Shown: positions 34,223 to 42,370 of the stretch, piece by piece | Layout: each line of letters begins with the position of its first letter | How positions within the stretch are numbered: position 1 is the first letter of the stretch | Origin: Mesorhizobium_K sp040049215 | GTDB taxonomy: Bacteria; Pseudomonadota; Alphaproteobacteria; Rhizobiales; Rhizobiaceae | Length of the DNA stretch: 64,000 nt | Reading direction: 5' to 3' | Assembly (NCBI RefSeq): GCF_040049215.1 | Contig: NZ_JBDZDN010000003.1 | Span: 625,812 to 689,811, forward strand | The notes under the pieces: generated by a model | Told to the model about the DNA's origin: nothing | Seen by the model: only the letters and a program-made list of their open reading frames with translations | Databases searched by the model: none | Translations under genes and position numbers: made by a program

Positions 34223-34722
34223 CGGCCCACTTCTCCTCTCCGGCGCTCGAACAGAAGGGCAGGGATACCGGACTGCTCCGCGCCGCAATTGGCGGTCCGG
34301 CCGGACTGCACGAAGCCTTGCAACCGGTAGAAGCCGATCGCCCTGGCGTTCGCTTCTTCGACTTCGAGCTTGAACAGCGTGGCGTCGGGAAAGCTCTCGA
34401 TGATCTCGTCGAGCAGCATGCCGCCGATGCCGCGACCCTGGAAGGCGGGACGGACGTAGAGCTGGTTGAGCATGACCGATGTGCCGGCGGCATCGACCGT
34501 CGCAAATGCCATTCCGCCAAGCTGCTTGCCGTCGTCGGCGACGAGGAACTCGGCATTAGGCCGCTCGAGCCGGCGTTTCAGCGACTCGAGCGAATACCAG
34601 TCGTCGGTGATGGCGGTGACGCGTTCGGCCCCGTAGATCGAATCGTAGGTCGCGTGCCATGTTTCGACGAGGAGGTCGCGGACGGCCTTGAGATCGCGCT
34701 CGCTGGCGGTCCGGACGAACAT
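34219..34722 (-). CDS. GNAT-family N-acetyltransferase
   Basis: A 167-residue GNAT acetyltransferase. FVRTASERDLKAVRDLLVETWHATYDSIYG is followed by the acetyl-CoA motif LYVRPAFQGRGIGGMLLDEII (QGRGIG, near residue 97), then LFKLEVEEANARAIGFYRLQGF. The acceptor is unknown. The partner gene downstream overlaps by 4 bases. Upstream, its ATG directly abuts the stop of the poly-gamma-glutamate-hydrolase-like gene. The two GNATs share the same layout and probably arose by duplication. Confidence 0.88.
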   Translation of the reverse strand: MFVRTASERDLKAVRDLLVETWHATYDSIYGAERVTAITDDWYSLESLKRRLERPNAEFLVADDGKQLGGMAFATVDAAGTSVMLNQLYVRPAFQGRGIGGMLLDEIIESFPDATLFKLEVEEANARAIGFYRLQGFVQSGRTANCGAEQSGIPALLFERRRGEVGR

Positions 34723-35349
34723 CTAGTTTGAAGCCGTGCTAGCGTAGTTCGACTGAGCTTTAAGTTGCTCAGTCATCGCCGACAGAATGATTTTGGCTAC
34801 CTGATCTCTTGCTTCGCGAGACCTCATCGCGCGCGGCAACTCGATTTGAACCCCCCTTTTGCTAGCATTCAGGTTGCAGATATTCTGCTTTCTGGTCGCG
34901 GCCAGATGAGGTGCCGCTTTGGTCGCAACGGGAAATTTGGCACCCCGCAATGCGTTTTGAATCTTGCCTGCCAATTCCACGTCGAGCCCGCCTACGTGAG
35001 CCTCTGGCAATCCAGTGCCGTGGATAGCCACCACAATGTCCGCTCCAGCAGCAATTCTGCGGGCGTCAGGGTCATCATAGTGCTCCGAAGTAACGTGCAA
35101 GCGGGAGAAGTTTCCCGAGAGTCTCCCTTTTGCGTCGCGCCGTTGGCCAATAAATGCAAATAGCTTGAAGTCGCTACCAGCAATCATCCGTGCAATTTCG
35201 GCAGTGCCGGATTCGATAGCACCACCATGCGGTGCCATAAGTAGAACATCGGAAGTCGGCTCAGCAATATCGTACCGATAGCTGCTCGCCGGTTCCTTGG
35301 CGCGAAGCTCAAGCATGGATTGGTAAAAGTCTTTGCGTTTCCGCAGCAT
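34723..35349 (-). CDS. poly-gamma-glutamate hydrolase-like protein (DUF867/PghP)
   Basis: A 208-residue protein of the phage-derived poly-gamma-glutamate hydrolase family, a zinc peptidase. LLMAPHGGAIESGTAEIARMIAG carries the probable zinc His and Glu, with FSRLHVTSEHYDDPDARRIAAGADIVVAIHGTG for further metal/active-site His. Base use is visibly less GC-rich than gatB and the GNATs beside it, which hints at transfer. It sits 9 bases after gatB, in the same direction, and directly abuts a GNAT start. A role in cleaving gamma-glutamyl polymers is inferred from the family only. Confidence 0.75.
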   Translation of the reverse strand: MLRKRKDFYQSMLELRAKEPASSYRYDIAEPTSDVLLMAPHGGAIESGTAEIARMIAGSDFKLFAFIGQRRDAKGRLSGNFSRLHVTSEHYDDPDARRIAAGADIVVAIHGTGLPEAHVGGLDVELAGKIQNALRGAKFPVATKAAPHLAATRKQNICNLNASKRGVQIELPRAMRSREARDQVAKIILSAMTEQLKAQSNYASTASN

Positions 35350-35358
35350 ACGATTGGA

Positions 35359-36858
35359 TCAATCGATCCCGAGCTTGGCCTTGACGAGGTCGTTGACAGC
35401 CTGCGGGTTGGCCTTGCCGCCGGTCGCCTTCATCACCTGGCCGACGAACCAGCCGGCGAGCGTCGGCTTGGCCTTGGCCTGTTCGACCTTGTCCGGATTG
35501 GCGGCGATGATCTCCTCCACCGCCTTCTCGATCGCGCCGGTGTCGGTGACCTGTTTCATGCCACGGCTTTCGACGAGCTGGCGCGGATCGCCGCCCTCGT
35601 TCCAGACGATTTCGAAAAGATCCTTGGCGATCTTGCCGGAGATCGTGCCTTCCTTGATCAGGTCGATGATCGCGCCGATCTGGTCGGGTGTTACAGGGGC
35701 GTTTTCAATATCCTTGCCAGCCTTGTTCAACTGCCCAAGCAGATCGTTGATCACCCAGTTGGCGGCGGTCTTGCCGTCGCGCCCGGCTGCAACCTTCTCG
35801 AAATAGTCGGCGATCGCCTTTTCCGAGACGAGGATCGACGCGTCGTAAATCGAGAGGCCGAGGCTCTTCACCAGCCGCTCCTTCTTGACGTCGGGCAGTT
35901 CCGGCAGACCCTCAGCCAGCGCATCGACATAGGCCTGGTCGAACTCAAGCGGCAGAAGGTCCGGATCTGGGAAATAGCGGTAGTCGTGCGCCTCTTCCTT
36001 GGAACGCATGGACCGCGTCTCGCCTTTGGTTGGGTCGAAAAGGCGCGTCTCCTGATCGATCTTGCCGCCATCCTCCAGGATGGCGATCTGGCGGCGCGCC
36101 TCGTAGTCGATGGCCTGGCCGATGAAGCGGATCGAATTGACGTTCTTGATCTCGCAGCGCGTGCCGAACTCGCCGCCGGGCTTGCGCACGGACACGTTGA
36201 CGTCGGCGCGCATCGAGCCTTCGTCCATGTTGCCGTCGCAGGTGCCGAGATAGCGCACGATGGTCCGGAGCTTGGTGACGTAGGCCTTGGCTTCGTCGGC
36301 CGAGCGCATGTCGGGTTTCGACACGATTTCCATCAGCGCCACGCCGGAGCGGTTCAAGTCGACATAGGACATGGTCGGGTGCTGGTCGTGCATCGACTTG
36401 CCGGCGTCCTGTTCGAGATGCAGCCGCTCGATGCCGACCTCGATGTCCTCGAATTTTCCTTCGCGGTCCGGCCCGACCGAGATCGTCACCTTGCCTTTGC
36501 CGACGATCGGCTGCTTGAACTGCGAGATCTGGTAGCCCTGCGGCAGGTCGGGATAAAAATAGTTCTTACGGTCGAAAACCGACTTGTGGTTGATCTCGGC
36601 CTTGAGGCCGAGGCCGGTGCGGATCGCCTGGCGCACGCATTCCTCGTTGATCACAGGCAGCATGCCGGGCATGGCGGCATCGACCAGGCTGACATTGGCG
36701 TTGGGCGCCGCGCCGAAGGAGGTCGAGGCGCCCGAGAACAGCTTCGCCTCCGACGTCACCTGGGCGTGGACTTCCAGCCCGATGATGATTTCCCAGTCGC
36801 CGGTTGCTCCGGGGATAAGGCGCTTGGCGTCGGGCGTGCGGGTATCGATGATGGACAT
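35359..36858 (-). CDS. gatB: Asp-tRNA(Asn)/Glu-tRNA(Gln) amidotransferase subunit B
   Basis: A 499-residue GatB, the kinase/amidotransferase-linked subunit that converts Glu-tRNA(Gln) to Gln-tRNA(Gln) with GatA and GatC. Conserved blocks are WEIIIGLEVHAQVTSEAKLFSGAS, SVFDRKNYFYPDLPQGYQISQFKQPI, DLNRSGVALMEIVSKPD, and the YqeY-like tail at about 390-499 (AANWVINDLLGQLNKAG, GWFVGQVMKATGGKANPQAVNDLV). The ATG at 36858 (MSIIDTRTPDAKRL) is chosen. The open frame upstream is not conserved. gatA and gatC are not in the window. Confidence 0.96.
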   Translation of the reverse strand: MSIIDTRTPDAKRLIPGATGDWEIIIGLEVHAQVTSEAKLFSGASTSFGAAPNANVSLVDAAMPGMLPVINEECVRQAIRTGLGLKAEINHKSVFDRKNYFYPDLPQGYQISQFKQPIVGKGKVTISVGPDREGKFEDIEVGIERLHLEQDAGKSMHDQHPTMSYVDLNRSGVALMEIVSKPDMRSADEAKAYVTKLRTIVRYLGTCDGNMDEGSMRADVNVSVRKPGGEFGTRCEIKNVNSIRFIGQAIDYEARRQIAILEDGGKIDQETRLFDPTKGETRSMRSKEEAHDYRYFPDPDLLPLEFDQAYVDALAEGLPELPDVKKERLVKSLGLSIYDASILVSEKAIADYFEKVAAGRDGKTAANWVINDLLGQLNKAGKDIENAPVTPDQIGAIIDLIKEGTISGKIAKDLFEIVWNEGGDPRQLVESRGMKQVTDTGAIEKAVEEIIAANPDKVEQAKAKPTLAGWFVGQVMKATGGKANPQAVNDLVKAKLGID

Positions 36859-37330
36859 GGTGGCCTGATCTGTTTTGCGTTTCGTTTCGCTAGTGCAAAG
36901 AGCGGGGAGTGGCAAGAGTTGCCGGAAGCCAAGCTTCGTCATCGCCACGCCTGCTTTCGCATCTGGCCTTTGCTTGAAAAGGTGGGGAGCGGGGCACGGG
37001 ACCGAGCCTCTCAATTATTAGTACGTGGCCGGTTTCCGCGCCCCGCCGGCGTTCTTGCCCTACCTGGAGGGGACGCAGCGAATTCTTTCACTGCGCGACC
37101 TCGGTCAGGGCCCGGACCTCAGGGCTCATCACCCAGCCGCGCCACCGTAGCGCGACCGATCCGGCGCCGTCCCCTCCACGCTCATCCGGTTCATGACCCG
37201 TGTTCCCGCGAGGGTGATGGCCTCAGTATCGCGCAGGCTGAACGCGCGTGAATAGAATGCCGCCGCTTTTATCGGTGATCGAACGAAATCAATGGCTTGC
37301 CGGGCATGTCTATCCACGCCCAGATGCGCT
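36859..37330. other. intergenic region with structured, unassigned sequence
   Basis: About 470 bases between gatB and rne without a convincing gene. The striking element is GGAGGGGACG at 37067-37076, complementary to CGTCCCCTCC at 37168-37177. Several smaller hairpins fit between, e.g. CGCAG/CTGCG near 37075-37105 and CGCGCTA/TAGCGCG near 37140-37152. Short minus-strand open frames also occur (for example a 95-codon one at 37129-37416). I do not recognise an RNA family. It could be the gatB leader or a small RNA gene. Confidence 0.4.
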
Positions 37331-37362
37331 GGGGCCGAAAGCGCGAGTGCGCTTCCGGCCCC
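37331..37362 (-). terminator. strong hairpin downstream of rne
   Basis: A 14-bp stem, GGGGCCGAAAGCGC (37331-37344) with GCGCTTCCGGCCCC (37349-37362), loop GAGT, with one G-U pair. It lies 30 bases after the rne stop and should end or stabilise the rne 3' end. No T-run follows in the rne direction, so it is terminator-like, not classical. Confidence 0.55.
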
Positions 37363-37391
37363 AAGATTACGATATAACCGACTGAAAGAGC

Positions 37392-40289
37392 TTAGAAAAA
37401 GCCCTTCCTTTGCCACCAGCCGGCGCGTTTCGGCTGGTCGGATGCCGGTTCGGTCTGACCTTCCGCCTGCGTGGACGAAACGACGGCGACGGCAGGCTCG
37501 GCATTCGCCGGCTTGCGGCGCGATGCGCTTTCCTCGACGGACCGGTCGTCCGCGGCCGCCACAGGCTCGGAAGCCTCGGGTCGGGCCATTTCGGGCTCGG
37601 CGACCGCAACCGGTTCATCGGGAACCTGCGATGCGGCATCCGCGGCCACGGCCTTCTTCGCCCTCGAAGCGCGCCGCGGCTTCTTAGCCGGCTCGCTGGC
37701 CACCGCCGGTTCGACAGCTTCGTCAGCAGCGCTCGCCTCGACGGTTTCCTCAGCCGCGATCTCCTCGGCCGCAACAAGCTCGTCGGCCTCCGGCTCGGGC
37801 AGGTCGCCGGCTTCAGCCAGCGCGTCGTCGCCTTCCTTGCGGTTGCGCTTGCCGCCGCGCTTGCCGCGCCGGCGCTTCTTGGCCTGACCGTCTTCGGAAG
37901 TATCCGCCGTGTCGGCGACCGCATCCTGCGGAGCATCCGCATCGGTTTCGACCTCGAGATCGCTTTCGCTGGCTGCAAACTGGGCTTCGGCAGCGCCATT
38001 CGGCATCGCCCCCGCCGCCCCTTCGCGCGGAGCGCCATTGTCGTGGTCGCGATCGCGGCCACCCCGCCGCCGGCGCCGCCGCCGGCGCTTGCGGTCGCGA
38101 TTGCCCTCCTCGCCGCCTTCGGCCGGAGGCTGCTGCTGTTGGGGACGCTGTTCGGCCGGTGGCGTGTATTCAGCCTCGGCCTCGACGATTTCGTCCTCTT
38201 CCTCTTCAACCGGCGGCGGCGCCAGGAACTGCTGCTCCTGGAAGCCAGCCGGCTTCTCGGCAACGGCGCCGCGCAGGATCATGTAGTGCTGTGCGCCGAC
38301 AGTCTCGTCGACCTCGACGGTGATCGTCAGGCCGAACCGGATCTCAAGCTCGGTGAGCGTGCTGCGCTTGTGGTTGAGCACGTAGAAAGCCGTGGAAGCC
38401 GGGGTCTTGACGATGATGTGCTGCCGTGAATCCTTGAGCAGGAACTCCTCGATGGCACGCACGACGAGCAGTGCCACGGATGAATCGGATCGCACATGCC
38501 CGGTGCCGCCACAATGCGGGCAGGGCTTCATGGTCGATTCCAGCACGCTGGCGCGGATGCGTTGGCGCGACATTTCCATCAGGCCGAAATGCGAGATGCG
38601 GCCGAGCTGGATGCGTGCGCGGTCGTTTTTCAGGTGATCCTTGAGGCGCTTCTCGACCGCACGGTTGTTGCGGTTTTCCTCCATGTCGATGAAGTCGATG
38701 ACGATCAGGCCGGCAAGGTCGCGCAGGCGCAACTGGCGGGCGACTTCCTCGGCCGCCTCGAGATTGGTGTGGAGCGCGGTCTCCTCGATCGAATGCTCTT
38801 TGGTAGAGCGCCCGGAGTTGACGTCGATCGCGACCAGCGCCTCGGTCTGGTTGATGATGATGTAGCCGCCCGACTTCAACGTCACCTGCGGCTGCAGCAT
38901 GCGGTCGAGCTGCGACTCGACGCCGGCCCGTGCGAAGATCGGCGTCGTCTCGCGATAGGGCTGAACCACTTTGGCGTGGCTCGGCATCAGCATGCGCATG
39001 AAGTCCTTGGCCTCGCGGTAGCCGTCGTCGCCGGCGACCAGGATCTCGTCGATGTCCTTGTTGTAGAGGTCGCGCACGGAGCGCTTGATCAGCGAACCTT
39101 CCTCGTAGACCAGCGCGGGCGCGGTGGACTGCAGCGTCAGGCTTCTGACGTTTTCCCAAAGCCGCATCAGATATTCGTAGTCGCGCTTGATCTCGGCCTT
39201 GGTACGGCTCTCGCCGGCGGTGCGCAGAATGACGCCCATGCCCTGCGGCACCTCGAGATCGGCCACGACCTCCTTCAGGCGCTTGCGGTCCTGCACGTTG
39301 GTGATCTTGCGCGATATGCCGCCGCCGCGTGCGGTGTTGGGCATCAGCACGGAATAGCGGCCGGCGAGCGAGAGGTAGGTGGTCAGCGCCGCGCCCTTGT
39401 TGCCGCGCTCTTCCTTGACGACCTGCACGAGCAGGATCTGGCGGCGCTTGATGACCTCCTGGATCTTGTAGTGGCGGCGCGGCGGCTTGCGGCGGTTGCG
39501 CACTTCCTCGAGCGCATCCTCGGCGCCGACAGATTCGACCTCGTGTTCATGGTCGTCGTGGTGGGCGGGGCGGATCTCCTCCACAGAACCGCCGCGCTCG
39601 TCATCGCCGGCCGGCTCGACGATCTTCTCCGAGACCTCGTCCAGTTCGACTTCCGCGGCAATCGAGGTCACCCCGCCGGAGGGCTTGTCGTCGCCGCTTG
39701 CATCGTCCCCGGCATCGTCTCGAGCGGCGTCGGCGGGCGGCGTGGCGGCGTCGGCTTCCGCGGTTGCAACAAGCTCTTCCGGGGCGGCTGATCCGTCGGC
39801 ACTCTCGTCGCCTGGGCCATCGGCCTGGCCGGTTTCGGCCGGCCGCTCTTCCGTGGGTCCGGCAGAGGCATCGGCCGAATCAGTCCCCTCGGCGGCCTTC
39901 AGCGCGTCGTCGCCGCGGTCGCGGCTCTTGCCGCCGCGACGACGGCGATTGCGGCCCCGGCCGCGCTCGCGATCCTCCTCCTCGTCGTCCTCTTCCTCGG
40001 CTTCGGCCGCTTCGGCGCGAAGCAGCGCCTGCCGGTCGGCGACGGGGATCTGGTAGTAGTCGGGGTGGATTTCGCTGAAGGCGAGGAAGCCGTGACGGTT
40101 TCCGCCATATTCGACGAAGGCAGCCTGGAGCGACGGCTCTACGCGGGTGACCCGCGCGAGATAGATGTTTCCTTTGAGCTGCTTCTTGTCCTGTGATTCG
40201 AAGTCGAATTCTTCAATGCGGTTACCGCGAACGACGACAACCCGTGTTTCCTCCGGGTGGGAGGCGTCTATAAGCATCTTGTTGGGCAT
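37392..40289 (-). CDS. rne: ribonuclease E/G
   Basis: A 965-residue RNase E, the main endonuclease of mRNA decay and rRNA/tRNA maturation. The N-terminal S1 region (GNIYLARVTRVEPSLQAAFVEYGGNRHGFLAFSEIHPDYYQIP, 40-82) is interrupted by an insert of about 180 residues, rich in Asp/Glu with Arg patches (about 90-270), before the rest continues as RHYKIQEVIKRRQILLVQVVKEERGNKGAALTTYL. Catalytic Asp regions are VAIDVNSGRS and IVIDFIDME. The zinc link is CPHCGGTGHV. The C-terminal 300 residues are Glu/Ala/Arg/Lys-rich scaffold (RKRRRRRRRRGG) and end PKRAGWWQRKGFF. A long 5' gap to amiC suggests an extended leader. Confidence 0.95.
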   Translation of the reverse strand: MPNKMLIDASHPEETRVVVVRGNRIEEFDFESQDKKQLKGNIYLARVTRVEPSLQAAFVEYGGNRHGFLAFSEIHPDYYQIPVADRQALLRAEAAEAEEEDDEEEDRERGRGRNRRRRGGKSRDRGDDALKAAEGTDSADASAGPTEERPAETGQADGPGDESADGSAAPEELVATAEADAATPPADAARDDAGDDASGDDKPSGGVTSIAAEVELDEVSEKIVEPAGDDERGGSVEEIRPAHHDDHEHEVESVGAEDALEEVRNRRKPPRRHYKIQEVIKRRQILLVQVVKEERGNKGAALTTYLSLAGRYSVLMPNTARGGGISRKITNVQDRKRLKEVVADLEVPQGMGVILRTAGESRTKAEIKRDYEYLMRLWENVRSLTLQSTAPALVYEEGSLIKRSVRDLYNKDIDEILVAGDDGYREAKDFMRMLMPSHAKVVQPYRETTPIFARAGVESQLDRMLQPQVTLKSGGYIIINQTEALVAIDVNSGRSTKEHSIEETALHTNLEAAEEVARQLRLRDLAGLIVIDFIDMEENRNNRAVEKRLKDHLKNDRARIQLGRISHFGLMEMSRQRIRASVLESTMKPCPHCGGTGHVRSDSSVALLVVRAIEEFLLKDSRQHIIVKTPASTAFYVLNHKRSTLTELEIRFGLTITVEVDETVGAQHYMILRGAVAEKPAGFQEQQFLAPPPVEEEEDEIVEAEAEYTPPAEQRPQQQQPPAEGGEEGNRDRKRRRRRRRRGGRDRDHDNGAPREGAAGAMPNGAAEAQFAASESDLEVETDADAPQDAVADTADTSEDGQAKKRRRGKRGGKRNRKEGDDALAEAGDLPEPEADELVAAEEIAAEETVEASAADEAVEPAVASEPAKKPRRASRAKKAVAADAASQVPDEPVAVAEPEMARPEASEPVAAADDRSVEESASRRKPANAEPAVAVVSSTQAEGQTEPASDQPKRAGWWQRKGFF

Positions 40290-40903
40290 TATATCTTTTC
40301 CCTCCGGCAGCCGCCGACCGCAGCGCCGCGGAAAAACTCCGCCGCCGCGCGCCTGTTGGGATGCCGGAAATTGCGTCCGCGCGGGCCTGGCTTAGCGTCA
40401 TGACGGTGCCGCCCGCAGCCGAACCGGCGCGGTGTCTTGCGGACCTTTTCACGATTGCGCTTGCCATTCCTTGCCTTGCGGAACCTTTTGAACCTAAGCC
40501 CGGACTAACCGGACCAGCTGATTTGCTCGTGAAGAGCCGGCGCGGATCCTTCGTCTTCCGGCCGTATTCGCTTGCGGCAGGGGCTCCGCGCCACCGGAGC
40601 GCCCCGACGAAATCCACAGGGACCAACCTTCACACCATCACAGGTTGCGATTGGAGCCGCCTCGCGTCGCCTGAGACTTTTGGGAGTAGCGGCGGAGGGG
40701 ATCCGGGCATTGCGGTGATCCGGTATCGCTTTTATGATTTGACGAAGTTTTAGGCAACCCCGATTTCTGCCGCCGGCAAATTTGGCTTCCGTTAGGACAA
40801 TCGGCGCGAAACGCTCGGTTAACCTTGTCCGAATACCACTCGTTAACAGTGTGGAGTCTGTCCGGGCCGCGCCGCAAGCAGCAGATTTGAGGCAGGGAAA
40901 CTG
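40290..40903. other. intergenic region between rne and amidase gene
   Basis: About 610 bases between divergent genes. It should hold the rne leader and promoter on the minus strand and the amidase promoter on the plus strand. RNase E genes are known to autoregulate through a long 5' leader, and the length fits. I saw no recognisable riboswitch or small gene. Open frames here (for example plus-strand 40361-40753) look like chance frames. Confidence 0.4.
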
Positions 40904-42139
40904 ATGAGTCGTAGAGCCACAAGGCACGAAAGCAATCGCGGGGCTCCAGCCTGGGCGGTGCTTCTGTTGCTGGTTCTCGCCTGTTCGTCGATCTTTCCGT
41001 CGCCCGCTCGCGCGCTCGAAGCGCATGACTACAAGATGGCCGGCGATGCGGTGCGCATGCGGGTCGTCATCAATTTCGACAGCGAGCCGGAGCCGAGATG
41101 GTTCCTGCTGCGCGCCCCCCACCGGCTGGTGATCGACCTGCCGACCACGAAATTCGCGATCGATCCAAGCGAACTGAAGGCGCGGGGACTGATCAGGAAC
41201 GTCCGCTACGGCCAGATCAACGGCAAAACCTCGCGGTTGATGCTCGAAGCCAAGGGTCCGTTCGTCATCGACAAGCTGGACATCCTGCCCAACGAGGCAT
41301 CCCCCGGCTTTCGCATGGTGGCAGATCTGTCCGCGGCCTCGCAGGGCGCATTCGAAGAGGCGCTCGCGGTGCAGGCGGCGACGACCGGCTCGACCGAGAC
41401 GACGCCTAAGAGCGAGCGCCTGGGCTTGCGGACAGGCCGCGAGGGCCAGCGCTTCACCATCGTCATCGATCCCGGCCATGGCGGCATAGATGGCGGCGCC
41501 GCCGGGCCGGGCGGCACCGTCGAGAAGGACATCACCCTGACCTTCGCCGCGGAGCTGCGCGACAAGCTGCGGGCCGACGGCCGCTACAACGTCTTCATGA
41601 CGCGCGAGAAGGACGACTTCCTTCGCCTCGACGATCGCGTGAGGATCGCCCGCGAGCACGAGGCGGACCTCTTCATCTCCATTCACGCCGACACGATCCG
41701 GCTGAAAGGCATTCGCGGCGCCACGGTCTATACCGTCTCGGAAAAGGCTTCGGATGCCGAGGCGCAGGCGTTGGCGGACCGCGAAAACCTCTCCGACCAG
41801 CTCGCCGGGATCGCTGTCGAGGAAGAGGACCAGCAAGTCGCCGACATCCTGATCGACCTGATCAAGCGAGAGACGCACAGCTTCTCGATGCGTTTCGCGC
41901 GCTCGCTGGTCGGCGAACTGTCGACCACGGTCGGGCTGATCAACAATCCGCACCGCTTCGCCGGTTTCAAGGTGCTGAAGGCGCCGGACGTACCCTCGGT
42001 CCTAGTCGAACTCGGCTACCTGTCGAACGCCAAGGACGAGGAGCAGCTGAAAAACGCCGATTGGCGCGCCAAGGCCGCGACGAGCATCTCGAAGGCGATC
42101 GAGCTCTTCGCCACCTCGACCGGCAGCGCCGGAGGCTGA
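40904..42139 (+). CDS. N-acetylmuramoyl-L-alanine amidase (AmiC type)
   Basis: A 411-residue cell-wall amidase, which cleaves peptidoglycan during daughter-cell separation. The signal peptide ends near ARALEAHD. Residues about 35-160 are an AMIN domain (VRMRVVINFDSEPEPRWFLL, PHRLVIDLPTTKFA) that targets it to the division site. Residues 180-400 are an amidase_3 domain with zinc ligands in FTIVIDPGHGGIDGGA (His), VEKDITL (Glu) and LFISIHADTIR (His), and the catalytic Glu in VLVELGYLSN. It is on the plus strand upstream of the mrcA (PBP1a) gene, a natural cell-wall neighbourhood. Confidence 0.92.
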   Translation: MSRRATRHESNRGAPAWAVLLLLVLACSSIFPSPARALEAHDYKMAGDAVRMRVVINFDSEPEPRWFLLRAPHRLVIDLPTTKFAIDPSELKARGLIRNVRYGQINGKTSRLMLEAKGPFVIDKLDILPNEASPGFRMVADLSAASQGAFEEALAVQAATTGSTETTPKSERLGLRTGREGQRFTIVIDPGHGGIDGGAAGPGGTVEKDITLTFAAELRDKLRADGRYNVFMTREKDDFLRLDDRVRIAREHEADLFISIHADTIRLKGIRGATVYTVSEKASDAEAQALADRENLSDQLAGIAVEEEDQQVADILIDLIKRETHSFSMRFARSLVGELSTTVGLINNPHRFAGFKVLKAPDVPSVLVELGYLSNAKDEEQLKNADWRAKAATSISKAIELFATSTGSAGG

Positions 42140-42370
42140 AATGCTGTGCGTCGGCGGCAGCGGCGACGATGAAAATGGCGGCGGTCCGTGGCGTGGCGAA
42201 TCGACCACGGCCTTCACAATTTTTTCGCCGATCTTGCGCTGCCGTGCCCGCTTGCCCCATTTTGCACACATCGCCAGATCAAGGCTTGGCGAATTCGGAA
42301 AGGGATGGTTCCGGCGACGTTTGATCGCCGTCGTTTTGCGGGAATCCCCCGATCTGGCATTGGAGCGGGC

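Noticed and set aside
37009..37024. TCTCAATTATTAGTAC, similar to the complement of the 3' end of 23S rRNA
   Set aside because: Only about 15 bases are similar and no other rRNA sequence is nearby, so chance similarity is likely.
37129..37416. 95-codon minus-strand frame between rne and gatB
   Set aside because: It runs over the strong hairpin after rne, has no RBS or family, and fits better as chance frame or part of a structured RNA. Kept only as a note in the intergenic entry.
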